DNA from: Terriglobia bacterium
GTDB taxonomy: Bacteria; Acidobacteriota; Terriglobia; Bryobacterales; Bryobacteraceae
NCBI GenBank assembly: GCA_020073145.1
Contig: JAIQFS010000001.1
Coordinates: forward strand, 186,001-250,000
Length of the DNA stretch: 64,000 nucleotides
Direction: 5' to 3'
A model generated the notes under the pieces. The model had not been told where the DNA came from. It saw only the letters and a program-made list of their open reading frames with translations, and made no database searches. This document shows, piece by piece, positions 33,702 to 41,785 of the stretch (position 1 is the first letter of the stretch; each line of letters starts with the position of its first letter). Made by a program: the position numbers and the translations under genes.

Positions 33702-35507
33702 ATGGAGCTCCGAGACAAGGCTGGGCAACTACCGCTTTCGCCCGGGGTGTATCTGTGGAAAGACGCCGGGGGGCGGGTCATCTACGTCGGCAAGGCCAAG
33801 AGCCTGCGGCTGCGCGTGCGGAGCTACTTTTCCGAGGACAAGCTGGCCGACGCCAAGACGGGCGGGCTGATTTCGGAAGCGGCGGACATCGACTATATCC
33901 TGGTCGACAACGAAAAGGAGGCGCTGGCGCTTGAGAACAATCTCATCAAGCAATACAAGCCGCGCTTCAATATCCTGCTGCGCGATGACAAGACGTACCC
34001 CTACATCAAGCTGACGGCTGAGAAATACCCACGGGTGTACGTGACGCGGCGGCTGCGCAAAGACGGCTCGACGTACTTCGGTCCGTACTTTCCGGCCAAC
34101 CTGGCGCACCGGCTGGTGCACTTCATCCATCGCCACTTCAAGGTGCCGTCGTGCAAGGTGGATCTCACGCGCTTCCATCCGAAGCCGTGTCTGCAATACC
34201 ACATCCACCGGTGCCTGGGGCCGTGCGTGCAGGGTCTGACGACGGACGAGGCTTATGCCGGGGCGGTGCGCGAGGTCAAACTGTTTCTGGAAGGGCGTCA
34301 CGGAGACCTGGCCGGGGTGCTGCGCGGGCGGATGGAAGCGGCGTCGGAGGAGACGCGTTTCGAGGAAGCGGCGTCGTTGCGGGACCTGCTGACCACGGTG
34401 GACGAGATTGCGGAGCGGCAGAAGATGGCGGCGGCGAAAGGCGACGACGTGGATATCTTCGCGTGCTACGCCGAGCCGCCGCTGGTGGCGCTCAACCTGT
34501 TTCATCTGCGGAACGGGCAGATCGTGGACCGGCGGGAGTTCTTCTGGGAAGACCAGGCGGATTTCGACGAGCCCGAGTTCTTTTCCACGCTGCTGCTGCA
34601 GATCTACCTGGATCAGCAATATATCCCGGCGGAAATCCACGTGCCGGTGGAGTTCGAAGACCGCGACGTGATGGAGGACCTGCTCTCGGAGAAAAGGGCC
34701 CGGCGGGTGGAGATCCGCACGCCGCAGCGGGGGCAGAAGAAGGCGCTGCTCGATTTGGTGCAGACCAACGCGAAGCACAGCTTCGACGCGCGCTTCCGGG
34801 TGATGAAGCCGTCTTCGAAAGCGATCCAGGAGGCGCTGCAGGACGCGCTGAACCTGCCCGAGGCGCCGAAGCGCATCGAGTGCTTCGACATTTCGCACAT
34901 CCAGGGCACCGACAAAGTAGCCAGCATGGTGGTGTGGGAAGAAGGCCGGATGAAGAAGTCGGATTACCGCAAATTCATCATCAAGACGGTGATCGGCAAC
35001 GACGATTTCGCCAGTATGCGGGAAGTGGTGGCGCGGCGCTATGCGCGGCTGCAAGAGGAGGAGAAACCGCTGCCCGGGCTGGTGCTGATCGATGGCGGCC
35101 TGGGCCAGCTGCACGCGGCCGCCGGTGCGCTGGAAGGGCTGGGGATCATCAATCAACCGCTGGCATCGATCGCCAAGCGGGAGGAGATCATCTACGTGTA
35201 CGGCCAGGAGGAGGAGCCGGTGGTGCTCGACCGTTTCTCGCCGATCCTACACCTGATCCAATCGATTCGCGACGAGGCCCACCGCTTTGCGGTGACGTTC
35301 CACCGCTCGCGGCGGAGCGCGCTGCAGCTGACGTCGGAGCTGGAGGCGATTGCGGGGGTGGGCAAGCGAACCGTGCAGAAGCTGCTGAAGGAATTCGGGA
35401 ACTCGGAGATGGTGCGGGCGGCGACGGAGGAGCAACTGGCGGCGGTGGTGGGCCCGGCAGCGGCGCGGCGGGTGAAGTCGCATTATGTCGAGACGCCGCA
35501 GGCGTGA
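33702..35507 (+). CDS. uvrC: Excinuclease ABC subunit C
   Basis: Nucleotide-excision repair nuclease that makes both cuts around a lesion marked by UvrAB, 601 aa. Domains in order: GIY-YIG nuclease (LSPGVYLWKDAGGRVIYVGKAKSL, residues 12-35, for the 3' cut), a Cys-rich region (CKVDLTRFHPKPCLQYHIHRCLGPC), UVR motif (AAASEETRFEEAASLRDLL near 210), the RNase H-like nuclease domain (RIECFDISHIQGTDKVASMVV, LVLIDGGLGQLHAA) and a C-terminal helix-hairpin-helix (LEAIAGVGKRTVQKLLKEF). Complete and typical. The dyad at 33641-33658 suggests damage-controlled expression. SDR and acyl-CoA ligase genes follow. Confidence 0.96.
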   Translation: MELRDKAGQLPLSPGVYLWKDAGGRVIYVGKAKSLRLRVRSYFSEDKLADAKTGGLISEAADIDYILVDNEKEALALENNLIKQYKPRFNILLRDDKTYPYIKLTAEKYPRVYVTRRLRKDGSTYFGPYFPANLAHRLVHFIHRHFKVPSCKVDLTRFHPKPCLQYHIHRCLGPCVQGLTTDEAYAGAVREVKLFLEGRHGDLAGVLRGRMEAASEETRFEEAASLRDLLTTVDEIAERQKMAAAKGDDVDIFACYAEPPLVALNLFHLRNGQIVDRREFFWEDQADFDEPEFFSTLLLQIYLDQQYIPAEIHVPVEFEDRDVMEDLLSEKRARRVEIRTPQRGQKKALLDLVQTNAKHSFDARFRVMKPSSKAIQEALQDALNLPEAPKRIECFDISHIQGTDKVASMVVWEEGRMKKSDYRKFIIKTVIGNDDFASMREVVARRYARLQEEEKPLPGLVLIDGGLGQLHAAAGALEGLGIINQPLASIAKREEIIYVYGQEEEPVVLDRFSPILHLIQSIRDEAHRFAVTFHRSRRSALQLTSELEAIAGVGKRTVQKLLKEFGNSEMVRAATEEQLAAVVGPAAARRVKSHYVETPQA

Positions 35508-35564
35508 GGGCGGGCGCGGGGCGGCAGGAACCGCGCGGCGCGCGGTGCACAAGGCAGGAGCCTT

Positions 35565-36320
35565 ATGCCACTTTTAGAGAACCGGGTTGCGATTGTGACT
35601 GGGGCCAGCCGGGGGATCGGGCTGGCGATCGCGCGGGTGTTTGCGCGGGAGGGCGCGCGCGTCGTGATCTGCGGGCGCAAGCAGGAATCGCTCGATCGGG
35701 CGGCGGCCGAGATCGGCGATGCTGTTCTTCCTCTGGCGTGCCATGTGGGGCGGGCCGAGGATATCCGGCGCCTGGTGGAAACCACCGTGCAGCGGTTCGG
35801 AAAAATCGACATCCTGGTGAACAACGCGGGGACCAACATCGCGCAGGAGCCGGTGCTCGGGATCGACGAAGCCAAGTTCGACAAGATGGTGGAGATCAAT
35901 TTGAAGAGCGCCTTCCGGCTGATGCAGGCGGTGGCGCCGGGCATGTGCAAGCGCGGCTGGGGCTCGATCGTCAACATTGCCTCCATTTCGGGGCTGCGGC
36001 CGCAGTATCACGGCATGCTGTACAGCATGACGAAAGCGGCTTTGATCATGATGACGAAATCGTACGCGCTGGAACTGGGACCGCGCGGGGTGCGGGTGAA
36101 CGCGATCGCGCCAGGGCTGATCCAGACGACGCTCAGCGAATACTACTGGAAGGACGAGGCGCGGCTGGCGGAGATGCTGGGCCGCCAGGCAATCGGGCAC
36201 CTGGGGAAGCCGGAGGAGGTAGCGGAGGTGGCGCTGCTACTGGGCAGCGACCGCGGGTCCTACATCACCGGGCAGACCCTGGTGGTGGACGGCGGACGAA
36301 CGGTGGCGTCCGGGATTTAA
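35565..36320 (+). CDS. Short-chain dehydrogenase/reductase (FabG-like)
   Basis: NAD(P)-dependent oxidoreductase of 251 aa. The cofactor motif is AIVTGASRGIGLAIARVFAREG; VNNAGTNIAQEP, the catalytic serine SIVNIASISG and Y-x-x-x-K in YSMTKAALIMMTKSYALELGPRGVRVNAIAPG are present. The C-terminus (GSDRGSYITGQTLVVDGGRTV) is typical of FabG and related SDRs. It starts 57 bases after uvrC and is followed by an acyl-CoA ligase, so a step in fatty-acyl or related acid metabolism is likely; the exact substrate is unknown. Confidence 0.9.
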   Translation: MPLLENRVAIVTGASRGIGLAIARVFAREGARVVICGRKQESLDRAAAEIGDAVLPLACHVGRAEDIRRLVETTVQRFGKIDILVNNAGTNIAQEPVLGIDEAKFDKMVEINLKSAFRLMQAVAPGMCKRGWGSIVNIASISGLRPQYHGMLYSMTKAALIMMTKSYALELGPRGVRVNAIAPGLIQTTLSEYYWKDEARLAEMLGRQAIGHLGKPEEVAEVALLLGSDRGSYITGQTLVVDGGRTVASGI

Positions 36321-36371
36321 GGGCATCGAGCGCACCGTGGCATAATTCTAGTTCGCCCCGGGGAGGCTCGC

Positions 36372-37961
36372 ATGCACGTACCACTGACTCCCATCCGCTG
36401 TCTGTATCGCGCGGTGGATCTCTATGGCAACAAGACGGGCGTGGTGTCGGGGTCCTCGCGCTACACGTATGCGCAATTTGGCGAGCGCTGCGAGCGGCTG
36501 GCGGCCGGACTGTTGGCGGAGGGCGCGCGTCCGGGCGACCGGGTGGCCTACCTGAGCTTCAACAACAACCAGCTGCTGGAGGGCTACTTCGGGGCGCCGC
36601 TGATGCGCGGCATCGTGATGCCGCTCAACGTGAGGCTGCAGCAGGCGGAACTGACGGCCATCCTCAACCATGCGGAAGCCCGGGTGCTGGTCTTCGAGAA
36701 CGATTTTGCGCCGCTGGTGGAAGCGCTGCGGCAGGCGTGCCCGACGATCGAGCGGTTCGTGGCCATCGATGGCCCAGCGGCCGCAGCCGATTTCACGTAT
36801 GAAGAGCTGCTCAGCCGGGGACGAATCGCCCGGCCGGACGTTTTCTCTTTCGACGAAAACGACACCGCGGAGCTGTTCTACACGAGCGGGAGCACCGGCA
36901 CGCCCAAAGGCGTGGCGCTTTCGCACCGCACGCTCTATCTGCACGCGCTCTCCGTGGCGCTTTGCATGAGCCACGAGGATACAGCGGTCGACCTGCACAC
37001 CATTCCGCTGTTCCATGCCAACGGATGGGGACGCCCGCAGGTGGCCACCATGAACGGCGCCAAGCAGGTGATGGTGCGGCGGTTCGACCCGGCGCAGGTG
37101 CTGCGCTTGATCCAGGACGAAGGCGCTACCGGCATGCTGCTGGTTCCGACGATGGCCAACGCTCTGCTCAATTGTCCCGAACTGGGAAAATTCAACACGT
37201 CGACGTTGCAGCAGATTTTCTTGGGAGGCGCAGCGGCGTCTCCGGAGTTGATCGGCGCTCTGGAGCGCGCGTTCGGATGCGCGGCCACGGTCGGCTACGG
37301 GCTGACGGAGACGTCTCCGGTGGTGACTTGCGCGCGTCCCAAGAGCACGATTCAATTCGCGGATGAGACGGACCGCATCCGGCACATGGCGATGGCGGGG
37401 TGGCCGATTGTCGGCTGTGAAGTCCGCGTGGTGGACCTGAAGATGGACGATGTGGCGCGCGACATGACGGCCGTCGGGGAGGTCGTGGTTCGCGGCGATA
37501 TGGTGATGGATGGCTATTATAAGGAGCCAGAGGCCACGCGGGCGGCTCTGACCGGGGGCTGGCTGCACACGGGCGACATGGGGGTGTGGGATGCCGAGAA
37601 CCATATTCAGATTGTCGACCGCCAGAAGGACATCATCATCAGCGGAGGCGAGAACATCTCGTCGATCGAGGTGGAGAAGGCCATCTCGGCGCATCCGGCG
37701 GTGCTGGAGTGCGCGGTGGTGGCGGCGCCGGATTGGAAGTGGGGAGAAGTGCCGGCGGCGATCCTCTCGTTGAAGCCCGGCCAGAAACTCACCCAGGAGG
37801 AACTCCTGGCCTTCCTCCAGACGCGTCTGGGAAAGTTCAAGCTACCGCGCATTCTGGAATTTGTGGAAGGGCCGCTGCCCAAGACGGGGACCGGTAAGAT
37901 TCTCAAACGCGAGCTGCGGGAGAAGCTGTGGCAAGGCAAAGAGCGGCGGGTGCAGGGGTAG
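36372..37961 (+). CDS. Acyl-CoA synthetase (AMP-forming)
   Basis: Adenylate-forming ligase of 529 aa that activates a carboxylic acid to its CoA thioester. The P-loop is AELFYTSGSTGTPKGVALSHRTL, with ATVGYGLTETSPVVT, GWLHTGDMGVWDAENHIQIVDRQKDIIISGGENISSIEVE and the C-terminal lysine in PKTGTGKILKRELREKL. The block IPLFHANGWGRPQ is common in medium- and long-chain or aromatic-acid ligases. It is part of a same-strand run with the SDR and an alpha/beta hydrolase four bases downstream. Confidence 0.92.
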   Translation: MHVPLTPIRCLYRAVDLYGNKTGVVSGSSRYTYAQFGERCERLAAGLLAEGARPGDRVAYLSFNNNQLLEGYFGAPLMRGIVMPLNVRLQQAELTAILNHAEARVLVFENDFAPLVEALRQACPTIERFVAIDGPAAAADFTYEELLSRGRIARPDVFSFDENDTAELFYTSGSTGTPKGVALSHRTLYLHALSVALCMSHEDTAVDLHTIPLFHANGWGRPQVATMNGAKQVMVRRFDPAQVLRLIQDEGATGMLLVPTMANALLNCPELGKFNTSTLQQIFLGGAAASPELIGALERAFGCAATVGYGLTETSPVVTCARPKSTIQFADETDRIRHMAMAGWPIVGCEVRVVDLKMDDVARDMTAVGEVVVRGDMVMDGYYKEPEATRAALTGGWLHTGDMGVWDAENHIQIVDRQKDIIISGGENISSIEVEKAISAHPAVLECAVVAAPDWKWGEVPAAILSLKPGQKLTQEELLAFLQTRLGKFKLPRILEFVEGPLPKTGTGKILKRELREKLWQGKERRVQG

Positions 37962-37965
37962 CGCG

Positions 37966-38778
37966 ATGGCGTTCCTAGAGAACCAGGGAGCGAAGATTTA
38001 TTGGGACGAGGAAGGGCGAGGCGCGCCCTTGCTGCTGATCATGGGGATCGGCGCGGCTTCGGCTCTGTGGTGGCGGACGCGGCCGGCATTGGCGGCGCAG
38101 TACCGGACCATCGCGCTGGATAACCGCGGCGTAGGGCGGAGCGATGTTCCGGCGGGCCCGTATCCGATGGCGTTGATGGCGTCGGATGCGGCGGCAGTGC
38201 TGGATGCGGCGGGGGTGGAGCGAGCGCACATCTTCGGGCTCTCGATGGGCGGGATGATCGCACAGGAATTTGCGCTGCAATATCCGGGGCGGGTGCTCTC
38301 GCTGATTCTGGGCTGCACGGCGCCGGGCGGGCCGAACGCCGTGAAGGCCGAGCCCGAGGCCACCGCGGCGTTGAAGGCGCGCAGCACCATGACCATCGAA
38401 GAAGCCGAGAAGGCCTTCGTGCCGTTTCTCTACGACGCCAGCACGCCGCGGGCGCGGATCGACGAGGATCTGGAACGCCGCCGCGCGTGGGTTCCTTCTC
38501 CCCAAGGGTACAGCGCGCAGTTGCAGGGCATTTTCGCGTGGCAGGCGTTCGACCGGCTGCCCCAGATCGCAGCGCCGACGCTGGTGATCCACGGCCGGAA
38601 CGACCGGCTGGTGCCGCCTGGCAATGGGGAACTGATTGCGGCGCGCATTCCCGGCGCGCGGCTGGTGCTGATTCCGCAGGCCAACCACCTGTTCACCACC
38701 GACCAGCCGGAAACGGCGTGCCGGACGGTGCTGGGATTTCTGGGGGAGCAAACGGGGCGGCAGGCTCGCACTACGTAA
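37966..38778 (+). CDS. Alpha/beta-fold hydrolase
   Basis: A 270-aa hydrolase starting at the ATG at 37966, four bases after the ligase stop. The oxyanion block LLLIMGIGAASALWW, nucleophile elbow FGLSMGGMIAQ (Ser), acid in VIHGRNDRLVPP (Asp) and catalytic His in IPQANHLFTTDQPE complete the triad. It resembles 3-oxoadipate enol-lactonase and related small hydrolases, but the substrate is not defined. Its stop codon overlaps the end of convergent dnaJ. Confidence 0.88.
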   Translation: MAFLENQGAKIYWDEEGRGAPLLLIMGIGAASALWWRTRPALAAQYRTIALDNRGVGRSDVPAGPYPMALMASDAAAVLDAAGVERAHIFGLSMGGMIAQEFALQYPGRVLSLILGCTAPGGPNAVKAEPEATAALKARSTMTIEEAEKAFVPFLYDASTPRARIDEDLERRRAWVPSPQGYSAQLQGIFAWQAFDRLPQIAAPTLVIHGRNDRLVPPGNGELIAARIPGARLVLIPQANHLFTTDQPETACRTVLGFLGEQTGRQARTT

Positions 38779-38786
38779 AGTAGTGC
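38768..38786. terminator. Perfect hairpin spanning both stop codons of convergent genes
   Basis: GCACTAC-GTAAA-GTAGTGC, seven-base stem with five-base loop, contains the stop codons of the hydrolase (plus strand) and dnaJ (minus strand). No T-run follows, so it would be a Rho-assisted or mRNA-end-protecting hairpin if used. Confidence 0.4.
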
Positions 38787-39883
38787 TTGACCTTCTCGAA
38801 CAAGCCTTTTTCGACGGGGGCGTTGTCGACGGGGAGACTCTCGCGCAACTGCTCGAGGAGTTTGCGCTGCTCGCGGGTGAGGCGGGACGGAATCTTGACG
38901 TCGATGTGGACGTAGAGATCGCCGCGGCCGCCGCCATTGAGGGCGGGAACGCCCTTGGAGCGGAGGCGGAACTGGGCGCCGGGCTGGGTGCCTTCGGGGA
39001 TCTTGAGCTTGTGCGGCTGGTCGAGCGTCGGCACTTCCAACTCGCAGCCCAGCGCGGCCTGGGCGAGGTTCAAGGGAATGCTGCAGTGCAAGTCCTGATC
39101 GTGGCGCTCGAAGAAGGCGTGCTCTTTCACCTTGAGGAAAACGTAGAGGTCGCCGGGGGGACCGTTCTGGGAGCCGGGTTGGCCTTCGTTGGACAGGCGC
39201 AAGCGGGTGCCGTCATCCACGCCGGCGGGGATATTGACCTTGAGCTTTTTCTGGACCTGTTGGTAGCCGTGGCCGCGGCACTGACTGCACGGATTGCGGA
39301 TGACCTGGCCGGCGCCGTTGCAGGTGCTGCAGGCCCGGCGGATGGAAATGAAACTCTGCTGGTAGAGGACTTCGCCGCGTCCGTGGCAGGTGGGGCAGGT
39401 GCTGGGGCCGCTGCCCGGCTCGGAGCCTGACCCGCGGCAGCGGCCGCACCCCTCCATGCGGGGCACTTGAATGTCGGCGCTCAATCCCGCGATGGCTTCT
39501 TCGAAGGTGAGCTCCAGATCGAAGCGGATATCCTCGCCGCGCTGGGCGCGGGTACGGCGGCGGCCGCCGCCAAACAGATCGCCAAAGCCGAAGAAGTCGC
39601 CGAGAATATCGCTAAAGTCGGCGAAGGCTTCGGGATTGAATCCGCCGCCGGCGGCGCCTTGCAGGCCGGCGTGGCCGAAGCGGTCATAGCTGGCGCGCTT
39701 CTGGGGGTCGCTGAGCACGCTGTAGGCTTCGGATGCTTCTTTGAATTTTTCTTCGGCGGCGGGATCGTCGGGATTGCGGTCGGGGTGATGCTGGAGCGCC
39801 ATCTTGCGATAAGCGCTCTTGATCTCCTGCTCGCCAGCGTCCCGGTTGACGCCGAGGACTTCGTAATAATCTCGTTTAGACAC
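38771..39883 (-). CDS. dnaJ: Chaperone protein DnaJ
   Basis: Hsp40 co-chaperone of DnaK, 370 aa. The J domain is KRDYYEVLGVNRDAGEQEIKSAYRKMALQHHPDRNPDD, with HPD near residue 33. A Gly/Phe-rich linker (GAAGGGFNPEAFADFSDILGDFFGFGDLFGG) follows, then four zinc-finger repeats (CGRCRGSG, CPTCHGRG, CSTCNGAG, CSQCRGHG) and two C-terminal substrate-binding domains. It ends hrcA-grpE-dnaJ, nine bases after grpE. Confidence 0.96.
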   Translation of the reverse strand: MSKRDYYEVLGVNRDAGEQEIKSAYRKMALQHHPDRNPDDPAAEEKFKEASEAYSVLSDPQKRASYDRFGHAGLQGAAGGGFNPEAFADFSDILGDFFGFGDLFGGGRRRTRAQRGEDIRFDLELTFEEAIAGLSADIQVPRMEGCGRCRGSGSEPGSGPSTCPTCHGRGEVLYQQSFISIRRACSTCNGAGQVIRNPCSQCRGHGYQQVQKKLKVNIPAGVDDGTRLRLSNEGQPGSQNGPPGDLYVFLKVKEHAFFERHDQDLHCSIPLNLAQAALGCELEVPTLDQPHKLKIPEGTQPGAQFRLRSKGVPALNGGGRGDLYVHIDVKIPSRLTREQRKLLEQLRESLPVDNAPVEKGLFEKVKHYFT

Positions 39884-39892
39884 GGGAATCCG

Positions 39893-40432
39893 CTATGGTT
39901 TAACCGCCACCTTCACCATCGCCGGCCGAAGGAGTTTGCCCTTAAAGTGGTAGCCCCTCTGAAACTCTCCCAAAATGGCCTGGTCATCCACTTTATCGGT
40001 ATGGACGCGCTCGACGGCCTGGTGCAAGTTGGGATCGAACTGGCGGCCGGCGGTATCCATGGGCTCAAGGCCCATCTTTTTCAAGTTTTCAAAAAGCCGC
40101 TGGTAGATCAGTCCCACACCCTTGGAGTAATTCTGGTCGTTGGTCTCCACCTGAAGGGCCCGCTCGAAATCGTCCAGGACGGGGAGAATCTGCTTCACCA
40201 GATCCATGGACGCAAACTGGAGGTATTCGGAACGCTCGCGTTCGAACCGTCGGCGGGCGTTATCGAACTCGGCGTGGGCGCGCAGCAGCCGGTCGTGCAG
40301 GTCGAGCTTTTCAGCCGCGAGTTGATCGCGTTCCGCGACGATTGCGGCGAGTTGGCCTTCCCCGGTGACGGCGGGCATGCCATCTTCGGGCGACACATCC
40401 GAGGGATTGGGATCGGGCTTCCGAGTGTCCAC
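39893..40432 (-). CDS. grpE: Nucleotide-exchange factor GrpE
   Basis: Releases ADP from DnaK in the heat-shock chaperone cycle, 179 aa. A disordered acidic start is followed by a long coiled coil (AIVAERDQLAAEKLDLHDRLLRAHAEFDNARRRFERERSE) and the C-terminal beta domain with GMEPxxxxGxxFDPxxHxAV-type text: GLEPMDTAGRQFDPNLHQAVERV and GYHFKGKLLRPAMVKVA. It lies between hrcA and dnaJ on the same transcript. Confidence 0.94.
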   Translation of the reverse strand: MDTRKPDPNPSDVSPEDGMPAVTGEGQLAAIVAERDQLAAEKLDLHDRLLRAHAEFDNARRRFERERSEYLQFASMDLVKQILPVLDDFERALQVETNDQNYSKGVGLIYQRLFENLKKMGLEPMDTAGRQFDPNLHQAVERVHTDKVDDQAILGEFQRGYHFKGKLLRPAMVKVAVKP

Positions 40433-40453
40433 TGCTCTTAGCTTACCAAAGGG

Positions 40454-41491
40454 TCAAAATTGGGCGCTTTCGAGCGCCCGGCTGGTCTGGAGAACCGCGG
40501 CCATGACACGCTCGTACTGCATGCGCATAGGGCCCAGAACCGCCACCTTGGCGGGGAGGCCGCTGGCCATCTGGACGGTCATTCCGATGAGGGCCAGGTC
40601 CTTCATGGCCGGATGGACCTGCTCCAGGCCGACATGGACCTGCAACTCGCCGAGCGGCAGTTCGAGGAACCGATCCAGCAGATCGATCAGGCGCTTCTTC
40701 TCTTCGAGCGCGTGCAGCAATTCGCGCATGGTTTCGCGGGTCAAATGGAGGTCGAGCCCCAGCAGGTTGGACGCCCCTTCCATATGCACTTCAGGGGAAG
40801 TATCGGACTGGAGCAGACCTTTTTGACAGAGAAGCTGCAACTTGCGTTGCGCGGCATCGTAAAGCGCGCGCTCCTCCTCCATGCGGCGGAGCAGTTCCTG
40901 ACGAGCCGCGTCTAACTGCCAGCCGCTGAAATTCCGATTGACGTAGTTGCGGATGGAGGTAAGCTCATTCACGCTGACGGGTTCTTCAAGCGCCAGGACG
41001 CGATTGCGGACCATGTGATCGCGGGTGACCAGGACCATGAGGACGCGGTCCCCGCTCAGGGGCACGAGTTCGATCTGGTCCAGTTCCTGGGCCAGGGCCG
41101 GAATGGCGGCGGCGATCCCCACGTTGTGGGTCATCTCCATGAGGATGTGGCTCGACCGTCCGACCCGTTCCTCCACGGAGTGGAGGCCGCTCAGTTCGGA
41201 GCGCAGGCGTTCCGACTCCGCCGCGGTCATGCGGCTGGCGGTGAGGCAGCCCACATAATAGCGGAACGCCTTCTCGGTGGGCACCCGTCCGGCAGACGTA
41301 TGCGGCTGCGACAGATATCCCTCGTCGGCCAAATCGCTCATCACGTTGCGGATGGAGGCCGGGCTCAAAGCGTCGCTGCGACGCTGGGAGAGGGTGCGGG
41401 AACCCACGGGCTCACCTGTGTCGATGTAGGCACGAACCAAGGCAGTCAGAATGTCCTGGTAGCGCGTTTTGAGTGGCACGGCGGTTCTCAT
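40454..41491 (-). CDS. hrcA: Heat-inducible transcription repressor HrcA
   Basis: Represses heat-shock operons, usually through CIRCE sites, about 345 aa. The N-terminal winged helix (KTRYQDILTALVRAYIDTGEPVGSRTLSQR, LSPASIRNVMSDLADEGYLSQPHTSAGRVPTEKAFRYYV) and the dimerisation/GAF-like part (NRNFSGWQLDAARQELLRRM, GPMRMQYERVMAAVLQTSRAL) are typical. The frame opens at GTG 41506, but the promoter below predicts transcription from about 41511, which leaves room for AGGG and the ATG at 41491, so I prefer that start. No CIRCE sequence is visible upstream. Confidence 0.92.
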   Translation of the reverse strand: MRTAVPLKTRYQDILTALVRAYIDTGEPVGSRTLSQRRSDALSPASIRNVMSDLADEGYLSQPHTSAGRVPTEKAFRYYVGCLTASRMTAAESERLRSELSGLHSVEERVGRSSHILMEMTHNVGIAAAIPALAQELDQIELVPLSGDRVLMVLVTRDHMVRNRVLALEEPVSVNELTSIRNYVNRNFSGWQLDAARQELLRRMEEERALYDAAQRKLQLLCQKGLLQSDTSPEVHMEGASNLLGLDLHLTRETMRELLHALEEKKRLIDLLDRFLELPLGELQVHVGLEQVHPAMKDLALIGMTVQMASGLPAKVAVLGPMRMQYERVMAAVLQTSRALESAQF

Positions 41492-41517
41492 GGGCCCTGA
41501 GTACACTTCCTCACCTC

Positions 41518-41546
41518 ATTGTAATCTGGTGAAAGGAAAGGGTCAA
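41518..41546 (-). promoter_or_regulatory. Strong sigma-70 promoter of hrcA-grpE-dnaJ
   Basis: On the minus strand TTGACC (41546-41541) and TACAAT (41523-41518) are exactly 17 bases apart. Predicted start near 41511. The inverted repeat TTAGCACTC-N9-GAGTGCTAA is not present here, so HrcA control, if any, must use another site. Confidence 0.65.
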
Positions 41547-41785
41547 CATTGCACACCGGCTATCTCTTCGAAGTGCCGGAATAGTCCAACGAATCAATCA
41601 GTTTCGAGCGCCGGCGTCGATTGCTCGACCGGCCCCAGAACAGAGCAGGAAAGCGGGACAATTCCTGATACCGGGCGGCCACCTCCGCAGGATACCGGAG
41701 AACTACGGTGACATACTACTACCTATGGTCTTGTACGTACTAGAAGCACATGGTAGCGTGCAATCGAGTACAGGAGCGCGCGACC

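Noticed and set aside
33729-35156. 475-codon minus-strand frame
   Set aside because: Antisense to uvrC, whose full set of domains is clear.
34151-36802. 883-codon plus-strand frame over uvrC, SDR and ligase
   Set aside because: It crosses three real genes in a second frame and is Gly/Ala/Arg-rich without any recognisable fold.
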